Shown piece after piece: positions 45,600 to 57,431 of a stretch of DNA of 64,000 nucleotides. How positions within the stretch are numbered: the first letter of the stretch is position 1; each line of letters starts with the position of its first letter. The notes under the pieces were generated by a model. That model ran no database searches and was not told the DNA's origin. It worked only from the letters and a program-made list of their open reading frames with translations. Source of the stretch: Macrotis lagotis (lineage: Eukaryota > Chordata > Mammalia > Peramelemorphia > Peramelidae). The stretch lies in NCBI RefSeq assembly GCF_037893015.1, contig NC_133666.1, positions 465,300,867 to 465,364,866 of the forward strand. Direction: 5' to 3'. The translations under genes and the position numbers were made by a program.

Positions 45600-46140
45600 T
45601 TGTGGCTAACTTAAGTGTGCAAATTGACTGCTTAGTTAATCATTACTCTAAGGTGAGTTGTGTTATTTACGACCCCCTTGCCCCTTAATTGGTTGAGTCT
45701 TAATAAACTGCAGTTTATTTCAAGGACACAAGTTTTTAATGATTTTACAGAAATTTCTGAAAAAAGTCGAAAGAATTAGCATAATAAATAATGATTGCTT
45801 CTAGCGTTTTTGTTAAGATAATAAAATGTTAAAAAGCAAGCTACTCAAGTAGAAAGTAATTGCCCTGACAGGCACCACACAGCCAGCATCCACCATAAAG
45901 CAAACCTTCCCTCTAATGTCAACCTGATTTGCTACCCGCATAAATGTTTCCTCACATTATGGAAATGTGCTTTTCCTATCAACAGAATAGAATGAAACTC
46001 CAGGCCTCTAATTAATCTCAGCTGACGTTTGATTTCATACCCAGGTTAAAGGCAAAAGGCAGGTGGAGCTCCCCCCCCCCTTTTTCCTTCTCTCCCCCAA
46101 TTGCATGACCACAGGCAAATCTCTCCATTAATGTCAAATT
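45600..46140. promoter_or_regulatory. PTPRM: Best candidate intronic enhancer / conserved element
   Basis: About 540 bases without recognisable repeats. It is dense in TAAT/ATTA cores (TTAGTTAATCATTAC, CTAATTAATCTCAGCTGACG) and has E-box-like CAGGTGG near 46060. This texture is typical of deeply conserved developmental elements. Conservation cannot be tested from one sequence. Confidence 0.35.
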
Positions 46141-46513
46141 GCATCTGTTTGTCTCATTCTGGATGCCATGTGTCAGTCATCAGGACATGAGTTTGACTGA
46201 TTCTTACTGCCTTCCAATCAGTTTTCTTGGCAAGGGGACTGCAGGGGTTGGGGGGAGGGGTTTTTTACATTACAGGCCTTTTCCTCTGAACCCAGTGTCC
46301 TTGTCTCTTTTTATAATAGAAGGGAGATAAAAGTGCTAACAAGGTGAAATGAAATTACAGATGCACAGGAGTAGAGAAAAGGGCAAAGAGTTTATGTGTT
46401 TGATATTGTATTTATCTTTCAGTACTATGAGTCATTAAGTAAAAGTTTTGCAGTTTTGCTTAGTGAGAGATGGAAAAAAAACTAAGTTTTTATATTAAAA
46501 AAAAGTCTCATGT

Positions 46514-46730
46514 TGGATTGAATGTGGCCTCAGAGCTAGGAAAAAAATCTGAGTTCAAGTTCTGACTCTGAAACACATGCTGGCTATATGATCTCGGGCA
46601 AGTCACTTGTAACTCCCAATGCTTGAAATTTCAGAGAAGATGGAGACTTGCATTGGTAGAGGGCTTTCCCTCATCTGGGAGTTCTTTATACAAAGGAAAT
46701 AAGAAGTCTGTCCTTTATCCATTTCTCTTT
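46514..46730 (+). mobile_element. MIR-type SINE with 'cattggtagagg' tail
   Basis: 'gagttcaagttctgactctg', 'gatctcgggcaagtcacttg', then 'cttgcattggtagagggctt'. Confidence 0.65.
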
Positions 46731-47179
46731 TTATGCTACTTTTGGAAACTAGTGTTTAGCTAAACTTTCAGAATGAAATTTAGATTGGCAATATAAAAAT
46801 CTGCTCATTTGAATAAAGACACCTAGCATAACTAGTGATTCCTTAAAAGAATGGTTTAGGAGGTCAAGAATCCATGGGACTTCAGTCCTGAAGTCACTTG
46901 TGCTTGTTTTATTCTGTTGGATGTACCAGTTTCAGGCATCACTGTATTCTCAGGGTCCTTCTTAAAGATGTCCTTCAGCAGTCTAGAATATCCTCCTGGT
47001 GGATGAGTAGGTGCATTATAATGGGATCATAGGAAACCCATTGTTCAAGGAATGAAAAGAGTCTATTATATAGGGGAAGAAATGCTGTGGTATTGAAGAG
47101 GACAGAGAATGGGACTTAGAGGAAGAGATGAGAGAGTGGGGCTACAATAATAAAAGATAGGGGTGTGGGGCTAGAATAA
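46731..47179. other. Intron stretch, nothing recognised
   Basis: No exon or clear repeat. Confidence 0.4.
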
Positions 47180-47510
47180 CAGTAAGAACACCTTCCTTTT
47201 GCATAATAGTTTATCAATTTTTTAAAGAACTTTGACATATATTATCTGATTTTATAATTCATTCTGCAATCATTTAGTAAGGTTTTCTGTGTAAAATACT
47301 CTACTAGGTTTGGGAGAAAAAGCACAATAGTCAAAATGGAAGATTGATCTTCACTGAGAGATCATCTTTCCTTTTACAGATGAGGAAAAGTGACATGTAG
47401 AGAAGGGAAATAATTTTTTCTCTTCTTGAATATAATAGGGAGCAGAGCCAGAACTGAATCTCAGGACCTCTGATTTCAAACTATGCAATCAGCATACCTG
47501 ATCCCTTCCT
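47180..47510 (-). mobile_element. MIR-type SINE(s)
   Basis: Antisense 'cttttacagatgaggaaaag', 'gagcagagccagaactgaat', 'aggacctctgatttcaaact'. An upstream part at 47180-47260 may be a second fragment. Confidence 0.55.
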
Positions 47511-47569
47511 TCCCAGAGCACATATTCACAGAAATCCTGTGAAGTATTCAGAACACACACATTTTTAAA

Positions 47570-48045
47570 GCCCTTCTTAACCTGACCCCTTCTTACCTTT
47601 CCATGCCTCTTACTGCCTAGATCCCTTACCACCTGTCCTTCTCCATTCTTCACTCCCCATCGTCAACCTGCTCTGTGATTAAATGACACTGGCTATTTAC
47701 TGTTCCTCACATAAGACACTCCATCTCCTGCCTCCAAGTGTTTTCCCTGGCTGTCACTCACACTTGGAACTAACTCTGTTCTCACCCCTGCCTTCTGGCT
47801 TCTTTCAAGTCTCAGCTAAAGTCTTTTCAAGAAGGCTTTCTTAGTCTTCTTTATTCTTAATGCCTTCCTTCTGAAACAACTCCCAATTTATGCTGTATGT
47901 GACTTACTTGTATATAGTTTGCATTTGTCTCTCCCAATAGACTGTGAGCTCCTTGAAAGCAGTCTGTTTTCCCCCTTTTCTTTGTGTACCTAACACTTAA
48001 AATAGTTACAAAGCAGGTACTGAATAAATGTTTGTTGACTTGACA
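47570..48045 (+). mobile_element. L2 LINE 3' end, best preserved in window
   Basis: 'cttcaagtctcagctaaag'-type phrase, 'aatagactgtgagctccttg', 'gtgtacctaacacttaaaat' and 'actgaataaatgtttgttga' give the full L2 3'-end order over about 475 bases. Confidence 0.8.
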
Positions 48046-49700
48046 TTATAACAGATTACAAAGTTGAGTCTTGGGTAGATGGTAATGGCTTTAAGTCAGA
48101 ATCAAGTGAGCTAATTGCATTAAGCTCCAGAATTTTACAGAGCATTCTCAGTAAGATTCATGATCTTTCAAAAGATTGGTTATTTAAAAATCCATGCATG
48201 GAAAATATATAGTCAACAAAACAGTCAATGACATGCACTTAGATAGGCAGACCATTGGCCATTAGTACATATATCTTGGACAGACCCTGAATATGAATAG
48301 GATGCTGTATCTAAATCTGAACAGGAAAAAGAGTAGGTTAGATTGTATTTGGGAAAGTGTGCAGTGTTCTCCATGGTTCCAAGCCTATATGGTTGTAAAT
48401 CATGAGATAAAAGTGTCTGGAGAATCAGATTTGTAGATGACCCAAATAGCAGTAGAAAAATAGACAGTGGTTAAAAGTAGGTAGATAAATTCTCTTCCAC
48501 CAATCTTTTTCCCATCTTCTCTCTTCAGAAGAGTAGAGTGTTAGAGGTACAAAGATTCAAGTTTCTAGATGATTTCTTTTGTTTTAAAGAAGTAAGAATG
48601 CCAACAGTTCAGAGGGTGTATCTCTCAAAAATGAAAGTATAGCATTATAACCCTTTCAGATATGGAACTTGTACCCTGGAACCCACACTTTTTAATGCTT
48701 CACCATGGCCCATTACTTCAAGCTGGCCTTAGCTATTTCTGATTTTGCATCCTAATTATCTTCGCGCCTGCATGATTCCATGCTCAATACATGCTCCAGG
48801 TGACAGCCCATACCTTGAGAACTCAATCTATTCATCTAGAACACCCACATTGGGGTTCCCACTATCCTGAATGGTGAGTGCCTCACAAGATTCATTATTA
48901 AACTTTCTGTATTCCCAGTAAGTTGGTTCCTTCAGATCAACTCTTGGCCACATGATCTCTACTATTAGCTAGGTTTTTCCTTAGGAAACCTCAAATAAGT
49001 TTTATTCTAATATGAATCAAAAATAAGACTCAGAAGGCAAGGTGATCACAAATATTTCAATAAGGTGTTTCAAAGCCAATGGTTAATGAGATTATTTCTC
49101 TGTAAAACATTTTGATTCTATTCATATGGAATATCAAGAGTCAAAAAGAACCTATGAAGACATTTATCCTCATTCTCAGCTTTAAAACCCCTTGGTCACA
49201 GGCAAGAACTCTGAGCTATGAAGTCACTTTTCAATATCCTATAGCTTTTTAAAGATCTAGAAAGCATTAAAATCTATGTCTTCTCACTTTCATTCTAAGG
49301 TTCTTCTTTCCACACATGTCTCCTTGCCTCTCCCCCCAATAAGATACTAAATGCCTTGACATGTCTGGTACATGTGATTTAAATTTACTTTCACTCCAAA
49401 GTTTATAATTTTCCTTTTATACAAGTTCTTATATATTATGTACTTTTTTCTCCATAATGTTTTTCCCTTCTATTTGGATCTGATTCTTCTCTCACAACAT
49501 GATCAATATGGATCTATGTTTAGCATGGTAATAAATGTAGAGCCTTTATCAGATTTCTTTCTCTTGGGGGTGAGAGGGAGAAAAATGTAAAACTCAAAAC
49601 CTAGCAAAAAAAGATTGGTAACTAGCATTGCATGTAGCTAGAATAACAGATAAATAAAATATTAAGAAATAAATTCCCTTTCATTGTCATACCTAAGGAT
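48046..49700. other. Intron stretch, nothing recognised
   Basis: No exon or clear repeat across 1.65 kb. Confidence 0.4.
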
Positions 49701-49705
49701 GGCAA

Positions 49706-49950
49706 AGAAATATCAGTCACCAACTATTTATTAGTTACTTACTATGTGTTAGGCATGGTACCAGACATCAGGAAAGGGAGTATACAAAAATTAATGAAAT
49801 GGTTCCTAATAGCAAGGATCTTATGTTCTCAAGGAGAAGATAAGTACATATATAAACAGAGATAGCATAAATATCAAGTGATATAAATTATACAAAGTAG
49901 TTAAGGAAGATGGGAACTAGTAGTTAGAGAAATCAGGAAAGACCATACAA
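49706..49950 (+). repeat. Ancient dispersed repeat
   Basis: 'tacttactatgtgttaggca', 'ggtaccagacatcaggaaag', 'gttctcaaggagaagataag'. The part 49808-49946 is also similar to 50926-51067. Confidence 0.55.
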
Positions 49951-50209
49951 AAGATGCTATACATATAATAAAGGTGTATCATTATGTCTAAAAATAACAA
50001 AACTGATGATTTCAGCAAACCTAGGATGATTTGTCTGAACAGATACTGAGGAAAGTAAGCACAACCCAGAAAACAATTTATCAAATAACAATGATATTGC
50101 AAAGAAAAATAACTTTACAAAACATTCTCTTAATGCAATAATCAACCAGGGTTCCTTCTCCTGAAAAAGAGGCAAATAACTCAAGATCCAAAATAAGACT
50201 TGAGTTTGG

Positions 50210-50426
50210 AAATGGAAATTCAAAACCATGCTGGAAAGTTCTAGCATTTAGAAGCCCTGAGGGTCAACATGTACATAGTAGGGGAAAAGTGTTTTATACT
50301 ATGCTTAAGTGAAAAAGAATTATTTAAATAACTCAATATCAGAAACAACTATTGAAAAGACCCTAAATAATCTTCCACAGAGAAGGAAGAAAAACAAAAT
50401 GAATTTTTAGAACCAGATGAATTCAT
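50210..50426 (+). repeat. Local duplication, copy 1
   Basis: 217 bases matching 52165-52380 with six substitutions and one indel (about 97%). Direct orientation, 1.95 kb apart. Not recognised as a known repeat. Confidence 0.95.
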
Positions 50427-50458
50427 GTATGTATGTATGTATGTATGTATGTATGTAT
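50427..50458 (+). repeat. (GTAT)n microsatellite
   Basis: Eight GTAT units immediately after duplication copy 1. Confidence 0.95.
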
Positions 50459-50925
50459 CATGGCCAGTGTGGGGATATAGTTTGTTTAATTTTGCATATC
50501 TAATACAAGGGTTTAATCTTTCCTTGATTCTGTAGAAATGAATTTAGTCATGGTATAAACATTTTTTAAAAAAAAGAGGAAAAGAAAAGAGGATCTCTGA
50601 AAAAATGCACAGACAAAAACAGTATAAAGGTAAATAAGAAACATAATCAAAATAGCTTTGAAGATAATATGTTGAATGTATAACATGCTCAAAAAGAAAA
50701 GTAAAATGTTAATTATACATATTCACAGCTTTATAAACTTTTCCAGTTCTGTTCTATATTTTATAAGCATTCTATCAGTTATTAAGATTTTTTAATAGGA
50801 AAAAAGTTTGTTGGGTAGTAATGTAGCATTTAGGCTATTAATCAGTTATCTTTTATTTGAATTACAGACTTGTCTATCTCCTTTTCCAATCATACTTTTT
50901 ATCTGCATCTATTATGATACTAATA

Positions 50926-51067
50926 GTAAGGATCTTATATTCTCCTGGGGGGAAACAAGTACATATATAGAGAGAGCATAAATATCAGGTGATACAATTA
51001 TACACAAAGTAATTACGATAATATAGTTTAGGAAGAAGGAAACGAGCAGTTAGGGAAATCAGAAAAG
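50926..51067 (+). repeat. Repeat similar to 49808-49946
   Basis: 'aaggatcttatattctcctg', 'agagcataaatatcaggtga' and 'gttagggaaatcagaaaaga' parallel the earlier copy, at roughly 80% by eye. Confidence 0.6.
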
Positions 51068-51069
51068 AG

Positions 51070-51262
51070 TTGCTATCAATATTTTTTTTTGTAAATAGGC
51101 ATCCCTTTCCTTTTTCTTTTTTTCTGATTGGAATAGGGGCATCATATTGGTATCACTGGATCAGAAAGCATGAACAGTTAAATAACATTTTGGGGCTTAG
51201 GTCAATTTTGCCAGACTGGCTGTACCAATTTACAGTTCTACTGACAGTCAATTAATGTTTCT
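51070..51262 (-). mobile_element. Old L1 fragment
   Basis: 'tatcactggatcagaaagca' and 'ctggctgtaccaatttacag' resemble the antisense L1 ORF2 tail. Confidence 0.6.
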
Positions 51263-52164
51263 GTTTTCCTGTAAAGTAAAATTTTAAAACAGCAGTTCTC
51301 AAAATCAACTGAATTGGTTGGTGGCCTGGTACTTTCTACCACTTCAGAAAACATCCTTTCACCTGAAAGAATGTCCTTTTCATTGCTATGTGAATGAAAA
51401 AAAGAGGCAATGACACTAAGAGAACAAAAAGTATATGTGAGAAAATAGGGCTTTTACCATTGAGTGACCTCATTCCTTTCCTGTGACAGCTCTAGGCACT
51501 TCTGCTCCAAGGTGACAGAAAGTAATATGCCCCTGAAATAGGACTAGATTTATCCACTACAGCAATTGGGAACAAGAAAATTTGATTTTGATGTCAGGCC
51601 AAAAAAAAAATTCACATTAGAAACTCACTCCAGAATTCTATACTCACAAAAACAAAACAAAAGAAGAAAAACAGACACCCTAACCTGTTCTGTTAGAACA
51701 TCTTTCAGAAAGAAATGGCATTTGTACTGAAACCTGCTCACTTTTCTCTAATACTTTCTGATCATTCAGCCATTCTGTGTCCTATCTGAAGGAAGGCTCA
51801 TTTGTAGCTGCTGTGTCAAAACATAGTGCTAATGAGGTCAGGGTATAGGTTCTTTAATGAGTCAGTGGGCTTCACAGAGGGAAGAGAAAACATTCCATGG
51901 AGGAAAATTCTTGCTCTCTTGCCACAGATCCTGACCTTAATTAGATGTGTCAATGACCAAAAAAACATGGTAAATGTGGGAATGGTTCCATATAATAAAA
52001 CCATTTTGATGATTCGAAAGAAAACCTTAATTCTAAAAAATTTCATACTGAAAATGTATCATCTTTACAGATTAAGGATGACATAGTGTGTACCCCATTC
52101 TCTTTGAAATAGGAGCCACATATCAACAAAAAATCTGATGTTTCAGTATTTACTGATACTTAAA
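51263..52164. other. Intron stretch, nothing recognised
   Basis: Small overlapping open frames at 51816-52086 have no domain. No exon supported. Confidence 0.4.
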
Positions 52165-52380
52165 AAATGGAAATTCAAAACTATGCTGGAAAGTTCTAGC
52201 ATTTAGAAGCCCTCAGGGTCAACATGTACATAGTAGGGAAAAAGTGTTTTATACTATGCTTAAGTGAAAAAGAATTATTTAAATAACTCAATATCAGAAA
52301 CAACTAGTGAAAAGACCCTAAATGATCTTCCACAGAGAAGGAAGAAAAATAAAATGAATTTTAGAACCAGATGAATTCAT
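52165..52380 (+). repeat. Local duplication, copy 2
   Basis: Matches 50210-50426. It ends at the same GAATTCAT, directly before a MAR4-like SINE. Confidence 0.95.
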
Positions 52381-52690
52381 TTTTGGTGCAATGGATAGAA
52401 CACTACCCCTGGAGTCAGGAGGATCTGAATTCAGGTATGGCTTCAAACACTTGATACTTACTAGCTGTATGACCTTGGGCAAGTCACTTAATCTGATTGC
52501 CTCATATCCAGGACCATCTCCAGTTGTCCTGATTCATTTCTGGCCACTTGACCCAGATGGCTCCAGAAGAGTGAGGCTGATGATTTAGCACAGCAGCTCC
52601 TCCCTCAAATCTAATTCACAAGCATGTCATGGCATCACCATTCTGAATTTATGATATTCTTTGAAAATGAACAACCAACATCAATTGTAA
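52381..52690 (+). mobile_element. MAR4-like SINE with RTE-type tail
   Basis: tRNA-like head ('gtgcaatggatagaacacta'), body 'ggaccatctccagttgtcct', 'gacccagatggctccagaag', and tail 'atattctttgaaaatgaaca' like the RTE LINE end at 7549-7586. Confidence 0.82.
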
Positions 52691-53600
52691 AATGTTCAAA
52701 GAGCGATGAAATCCAACATAAATTGTTCTACATAAACTCTGCAGTAATAAAAAGGTACCTTTTAATTTCTTTCTATGATAAAAATAGGGTTCCTAAACTA
52801 GGGAGAGGAAAACAGGCTCATGTTGTATTTAGTCAATTTACTACTAATATGTTAAACTCAACTTATAGCCTAGGTATTGAAACTGGACTGGTGATATCAC
52901 TGATATGAAGAGCTCCCTTTTCCTGTGTAGATTCACAACTACTTAACAATCAGAGGTGGTTGAAGCTCCTTTGTGACTTGTCACACAGGGTCACAAAGCC
53001 AATCAGAAATGGGATAACCATCTCTTTTGGCTTTGAGATAAACTCTCTCTCTATTGCACCATATTGATTGTTATGATAAAGGGAGGGAAGATTATATTGA
53101 TGTTTTAGCTGCTACTAAACTTAACTTTTTTCCTCACTGTTCCCTCTCAGCAGGGCTAACATGCAAAAGAAAACAGACACTTTTCACTGGCTGTGCTCAG
53201 AATATTAATGATTCAGTGTTTCAAGATCTGATCATTTCAAACTCTTAAATATATCAATACAATGTAGTATTGATTTTCCCCCTTTATTTTATTTTATTTC
53301 CTCCCCATTTACGTGCATAAACAACTTTCAACAATTACTTAAAAACTTTGAATTCCAAATCCTCTCCCTTCCTTACACCCCACTCTCCCTAACATTGAGA
53401 AGGCAAGTTATTTATGTAGGTTAAAAATGTGTAGTCAATGTTGTATATTTTATATAAGAAACACATAGTTTGTGGCTCAAGCACTAATTTTTTCTCTCTC
53501 CTTCCCTACCAACAATGATTATGTTAAAAAAAATCACACCTAGCAATATTATATAGATAATCTTATTTTTACATTATGCTTTTTATGAATAGTTCAAAAT
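52691..53600. other. Intron stretch with MIR fragment
   Basis: 52955-53070 is MIR-like antisense ('cacacagggtcacaaagcca'). 53280-53560 is AT-rich and unassigned. Confidence 0.4.
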
Positions 53601-53629
53601 CTAAATATTGTAATAGAGTCAGAAATTAA

Positions 53630-53830
53630 AGGGAACTTAACCTGGGATCCATGGATCAGTTAGTAGATTTATTTCAGGGAGTCTGTGAAATTAGATGAAA
53701 AACAATTATAACTTCATTTTCATTAAATTCTAACAGAAATTTAGAATTTCTTTTCATTATAGTTTAGACAATTAATCATTTCTCTAAGAAGGGTCCATGG
53801 GCTTTACCAAATTGTCAGAAGGATCTGTGC
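53630..53830 (+). repeat. hAT-like dispersed repeat, copy 2
   Basis: 'ttaacctgggatccatggat', 'ttatttcagggagtctgtga', 'aagggtccatgggctttacc'. Confidence 0.65.
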
Positions 53831-53834
53831 ACAA

Positions 53835-54005
53835 AACAAAAAAAACAGTCAACTACCTCATTTTGAAAATGACTAAGTGCAGAATGGATAAATGGTTTTT
53901 AAGACAAGCCACTTACCTAGTCAAAGTCATATATGTACCAGAGCCTGAAATGAACTCAGGTCTTCTGGACTACCAAGATCAGTGCTCTTTCCACTGCTCC
54001 ACACT
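53835..54005 (-). mobile_element. MIR-type SINE
   Basis: Antisense 'gagcctgaaatgaactcagg', 'cagtgctctttccactgctc'. Confidence 0.6.
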
Positions 54006-54644
54006 TTATCCTTTTTGGATAATAATTAATCAACTTATTAACTTATTTTAATTGTGACTTTGTGTAAGGAAATTCCTTCCATCCCATTCATGCTTTCTTT
54101 ACTGCACCTGATTTTTTATAAGATAAGAAAAGCCTTAGAATGGACCCCAAATGACCTTTAAAATATGAACCACTTAATAGTCCTTATAATTTCTATGACA
54201 AGTCAGTTTGGAAATCTAGAAATCAGAAACTTGTTTAGAAACAGTTTGGTAGCTACATTTTGATTGAAAACACTTCATTTGCTACTAGAGTATGACTGAT
54301 TGATAATGATAAAATAATCACATCTCCGAAGACCAGAAAAATTCATCAGACAATTCCATTTGGAGACTGTGCATGTTCAAACAATAGAAAGGAATGCATT
54401 TCAATTTTGTCTTCTCTGACTTCTTTTCTGCATTTATTTCTCAAAAGTATAGGAAAAAATCTTTGCATTTGGTTTGATATAACTCTGCTCCCTTAGGAGA
54501 TTAACCCGATAGGAATTAAATCATATGGCTATAGCTAACAATATAATTATATCATTCTGTGACTTTCTTAAGGAGCATTGGGAAGACTAAAAGTCTTGAA
54601 AGGTCTAGGTCATTCATGATAAGACCTGAAAAAATTGAAATTTG
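54006..54644. other. Intron stretch, nothing recognised
   Basis: Contains one partner (54429-54485) of a 57-base similarity with 55624-55679. No exon supported. Confidence 0.4.
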
Positions 54645-54960
54645 TTTTTTGTTGTTGTTGTTGTTCAGTTATTCACACATGTTTGACTCTTGATGATCTA
54701 GGGACTCTTGGTGACGACATAATATCTTCCACTAACTTTCAAAGTGTGTCCAAGTTCAATGTCATTGTCATTTCCATGACACTATCCATCTCATCCTTTG
54801 CTATCTCGTTTTCTTTTTGCCTTCAATCTTTCCCAACATCTGGGTAATTTCCAATAAGTCCTGTCTTCTCATTATGTGGTCAAAGTATTTAAGCTTCAGC
54901 TTCAGTATTTGACCTTCTAGTGAATAGCCTGAATTACTTTCTGAGTGTCTTGGAGGTAAT
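54645..54960 (-). mobile_element. BovB (RTE) LINE 3' fragment
   Basis: Antisense BovB C-terminus and tail: (TTG)n tail, 'catctcatcctttgctatct', 'ttgccttcaatctttcccaa', 'atgtggtcaaagtatttaag', 'cttcagcttcagtatttgac'. This is strongly reminiscent of ruminant and squamate BovB. Frames are broken. Confidence 0.85.
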
Positions 54961-55011
54961 TACCAAATAAGATTTAAGGATGCTTATTTGTCCTAATTTA
55001 ATTTTCATTTA

Positions 55012-55190
55012 GGGCAACTAAGTTGTGTAGTGGATAGACTCCTGGGCCTGGAGTCAGGAAGGCTTATCTTCTGGAGTTGAAATCTGGACTCACGAACAGC
55101 TGTCTGACCCTGGGCAAGTCACTTAATTGTGTTTGCTTCAATTTCTTCAAATGTAAAATAAGCTGGAGAAGGAAATGGCAACCTTGGGAG
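55012..55190 (+). mobile_element. MAR1-like SINE, truncated
   Basis: 'gtgtagtggatagactcctg', 'gaccctgggcaagtcactta', 'agctggagaaggaaatggca', then cut before the tail. Confidence 0.82.
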
Positions 55191-55199
55191 GTAGTTGCT

Positions 55200-55690
55200 A
55201 TTATTAGGTTAATTTTACTGTTGAGCTTAAACAAGTTATGGTACATGAATATTATGGAATGCTATTATTTGATAAGGAAACCATAAATAGTCAAATTCTA
55301 GAGAAGCATGGAATGACTTACAGGATCTGATGCTAAGTAAAGGAAACAGAACCAAGAAAACAATGTATACATTAACAACAACACTGTGAGGTGATGAACC
55401 CTGATGGATGCAGCTCCTCTCAAACAGATCAGAGAACTAGGACTTCCCTAGGAGACCTGCTATGGACAATGTCATCCACATCCAGAGGAGGGGAAAACAA
55501 AACAAAACAAAACAAAAATTTACTGTTGAGGAACCTGTGTCACATAATTACTCTTTGTCTGAGGCCACATTTCAACTTAGTCTTAGTTAGCAAGCCTACC
55601 TCTCTATTCATTTCTAATTACAATGCATTTATTCTTCAAAAGTACAGGAAAAAACTTTGCATTTGGTTTGGTATAACTCATAACTCTTTG
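55200..55690 (+). mobile_element. L1 3' end, sense orientation
   Basis: 'aacaagttatggtacatgaa' and the following NIMECYY-type frame are the L1 ORF2p C-terminus. 'cagaaccaagaaaacaatg' and (CAAAA)n at 55496-55516 follow. It is the only clear sense-oriented L1 here. Confidence 0.8.
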
Positions 55691-56694
55691 TTCTAAAAAC
55701 AATATATTCTACTATTTCTTCATTGGTAAGTCCTGAAACTTTTAATTTACATTATTTTAGCTGATGGATACATTTGAGCAATTCAGAAATCAAGATAAAT
55801 GTATATGGTTTAAAAAAATTCTTGACTGTTTCCTATTTGTTTAAATTGGATTAGTTATTTATTAAGCACTTAGTATGTGTTCAATATTGAGCCACATTTT
55901 TTTGGAGAGTACTTTATAATACTTAATGAGAATCACTGTGATCATTGAAATAGATCTGATTCATTGTTATTTTAATTTCATTTTTCACAAATGTTTGAAC
56001 AAAGTCACTGAATTGTGATACAACCAGATTTTGTTGATGTCAGAAAGGTAAAAGTACTATTCCTTTTAAGGACTGATGATTTAGTATTTTATTTTCTTTG
56101 TTCTGTGGTGTTGCATTTCTGTCTCAACTATTTAGTGGGATTTTTGACAGAACCAGTTCATTAAGTGCACTCAATTCAACAACAACAAAAAAATTGGTAA
56201 GTGCCCACTGTAGTCAAGAAAAATCTTTTATGGTTTTTGGCCTCTGAATTTTGTATTTTCTAGTAAGTCAAATAATTCAGAAACTCTCAATTCAGTAGCT
56301 GATTTAAGGTGAATAGTGATCTATGTGTTTGTTCCACAATAAACTTCATTCCAAAAAAGGGATATAAAAATATATTCCCTCTAGGGACTTTTGCATTGTT
56401 GGCACTCTGTAAACATTTAGGCATTACTGTCAGAATTTGGACTAAGTACTGAAGTCATTTATAGTTCCCTCTTGCCAATCTACAATATATTCCAGGCTTT
56501 CTATTGCATAAATGTTGAATCAAAGAGAGTTTGTTAGAATTAATATAGAATCTCCTGACCAGTCAGATATAAAGGAATTTAATACTGCTTTTGTTTGGAG
56601 GGACTTTCTTATCTTAATAAAGGCTTTGCAAGAATTGTATTTGTTAAGGTTTTTAAAAGGTGGGAGTGGCCTTTAAGGACAATTGTAATTTTTT
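55691..56694. other. Intron stretch, nothing recognised
   Basis: A scrap of the ancient repeat near 55858-55890. No exon. Confidence 0.4.
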
Positions 56695-57120
56695 TAATCA
56701 CAGAAATTAGTAACTTCAGAGACCACCTAAATCTACCTAAATCACACCAATAATCCTCTTCTGCAAGCCCACCAACAAGTGATCATTTAGCATAGTTTTG
56801 TAGATCTCTTTGCCTCCCAAGTCAAATGCCTCTTCCATTTTTGGATAGTTGTTCCCTTATATAAACCTCTAAATTGGTCTCTGGAAGCTTTTAGCCATTT
56901 GTCCCTATTTCTGCCCTATAGTGTCAAGCAGAGATATAATCCCTTTTCCACCTGACCCGCCTTCAGATATTTGGAGACAGCTGCCATGTAACAACATTTG
57001 ATCAATGACATTCACTTTGAATGCTTTCATAGCCAATTTTAGTCTTGGTTCTCCTGAATTTTGTGCCTTAAAGGTCCTCACAGCACATTGAGTATACCTG
57101 CTTATGACTTTTAGGCCTGA
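56695..57120 (-). mobile_element. CR1/L3 LINE 3' end
   Basis: Antisense CR1 order: 'caacaagtgatcatttagca', 'gttcccttatataaacctct', 'tgtccctatttctgccctat', 'cttcagatatttggagacag'. Confidence 0.75.
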
Positions 57121-57360
57121 GATAGCATTCAAAGTCTCTTCCTTATCTCCAATATACCTGTTTTGATGTCTGCTAGTTTGTCCTTATCACTCACCTGAAC
57201 ATTTGTGAGAATATAGCAGATAAAAAGTCTTTAGTGATGTCTAAATACAGTGTGCATGAGATTTGTAATTTAGTTATTTTCTTGACACTAGGCTATATCT
57301 GGATCAGGTGTTGTCATGTGTCAACCTATTTGCCATTTTTGAATAAACTTTGCATGCCCA
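57121..57360 (+). repeat. Unassigned repeat with AATAAA, copy 1
   Basis: Aligns with 58099-58345: 'cctgttttgatgtctgctag', 'tcactcacctgaacatttgt', 'gccatttttgaataaacttt'. The terminal AATAAA suggests a 3' end of a transcribed element or an LTR. Confidence 0.6.
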
Positions 57361-57431
57361 GACTAGAAATGGGGTTGGATACTTTAGACATCTATTATCA
57401 CAGTTAATCGAAAATCACGTCCAGTATATAG

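Noticed and set aside
45651..45658. AAG|GTGAGT as a recursive splice site or alternative exon donor
   Set aside because: No convincing polypyrimidine tract or branch point directly upstream, and no open frame with a start. Kept only as a note in the enhancer finding.
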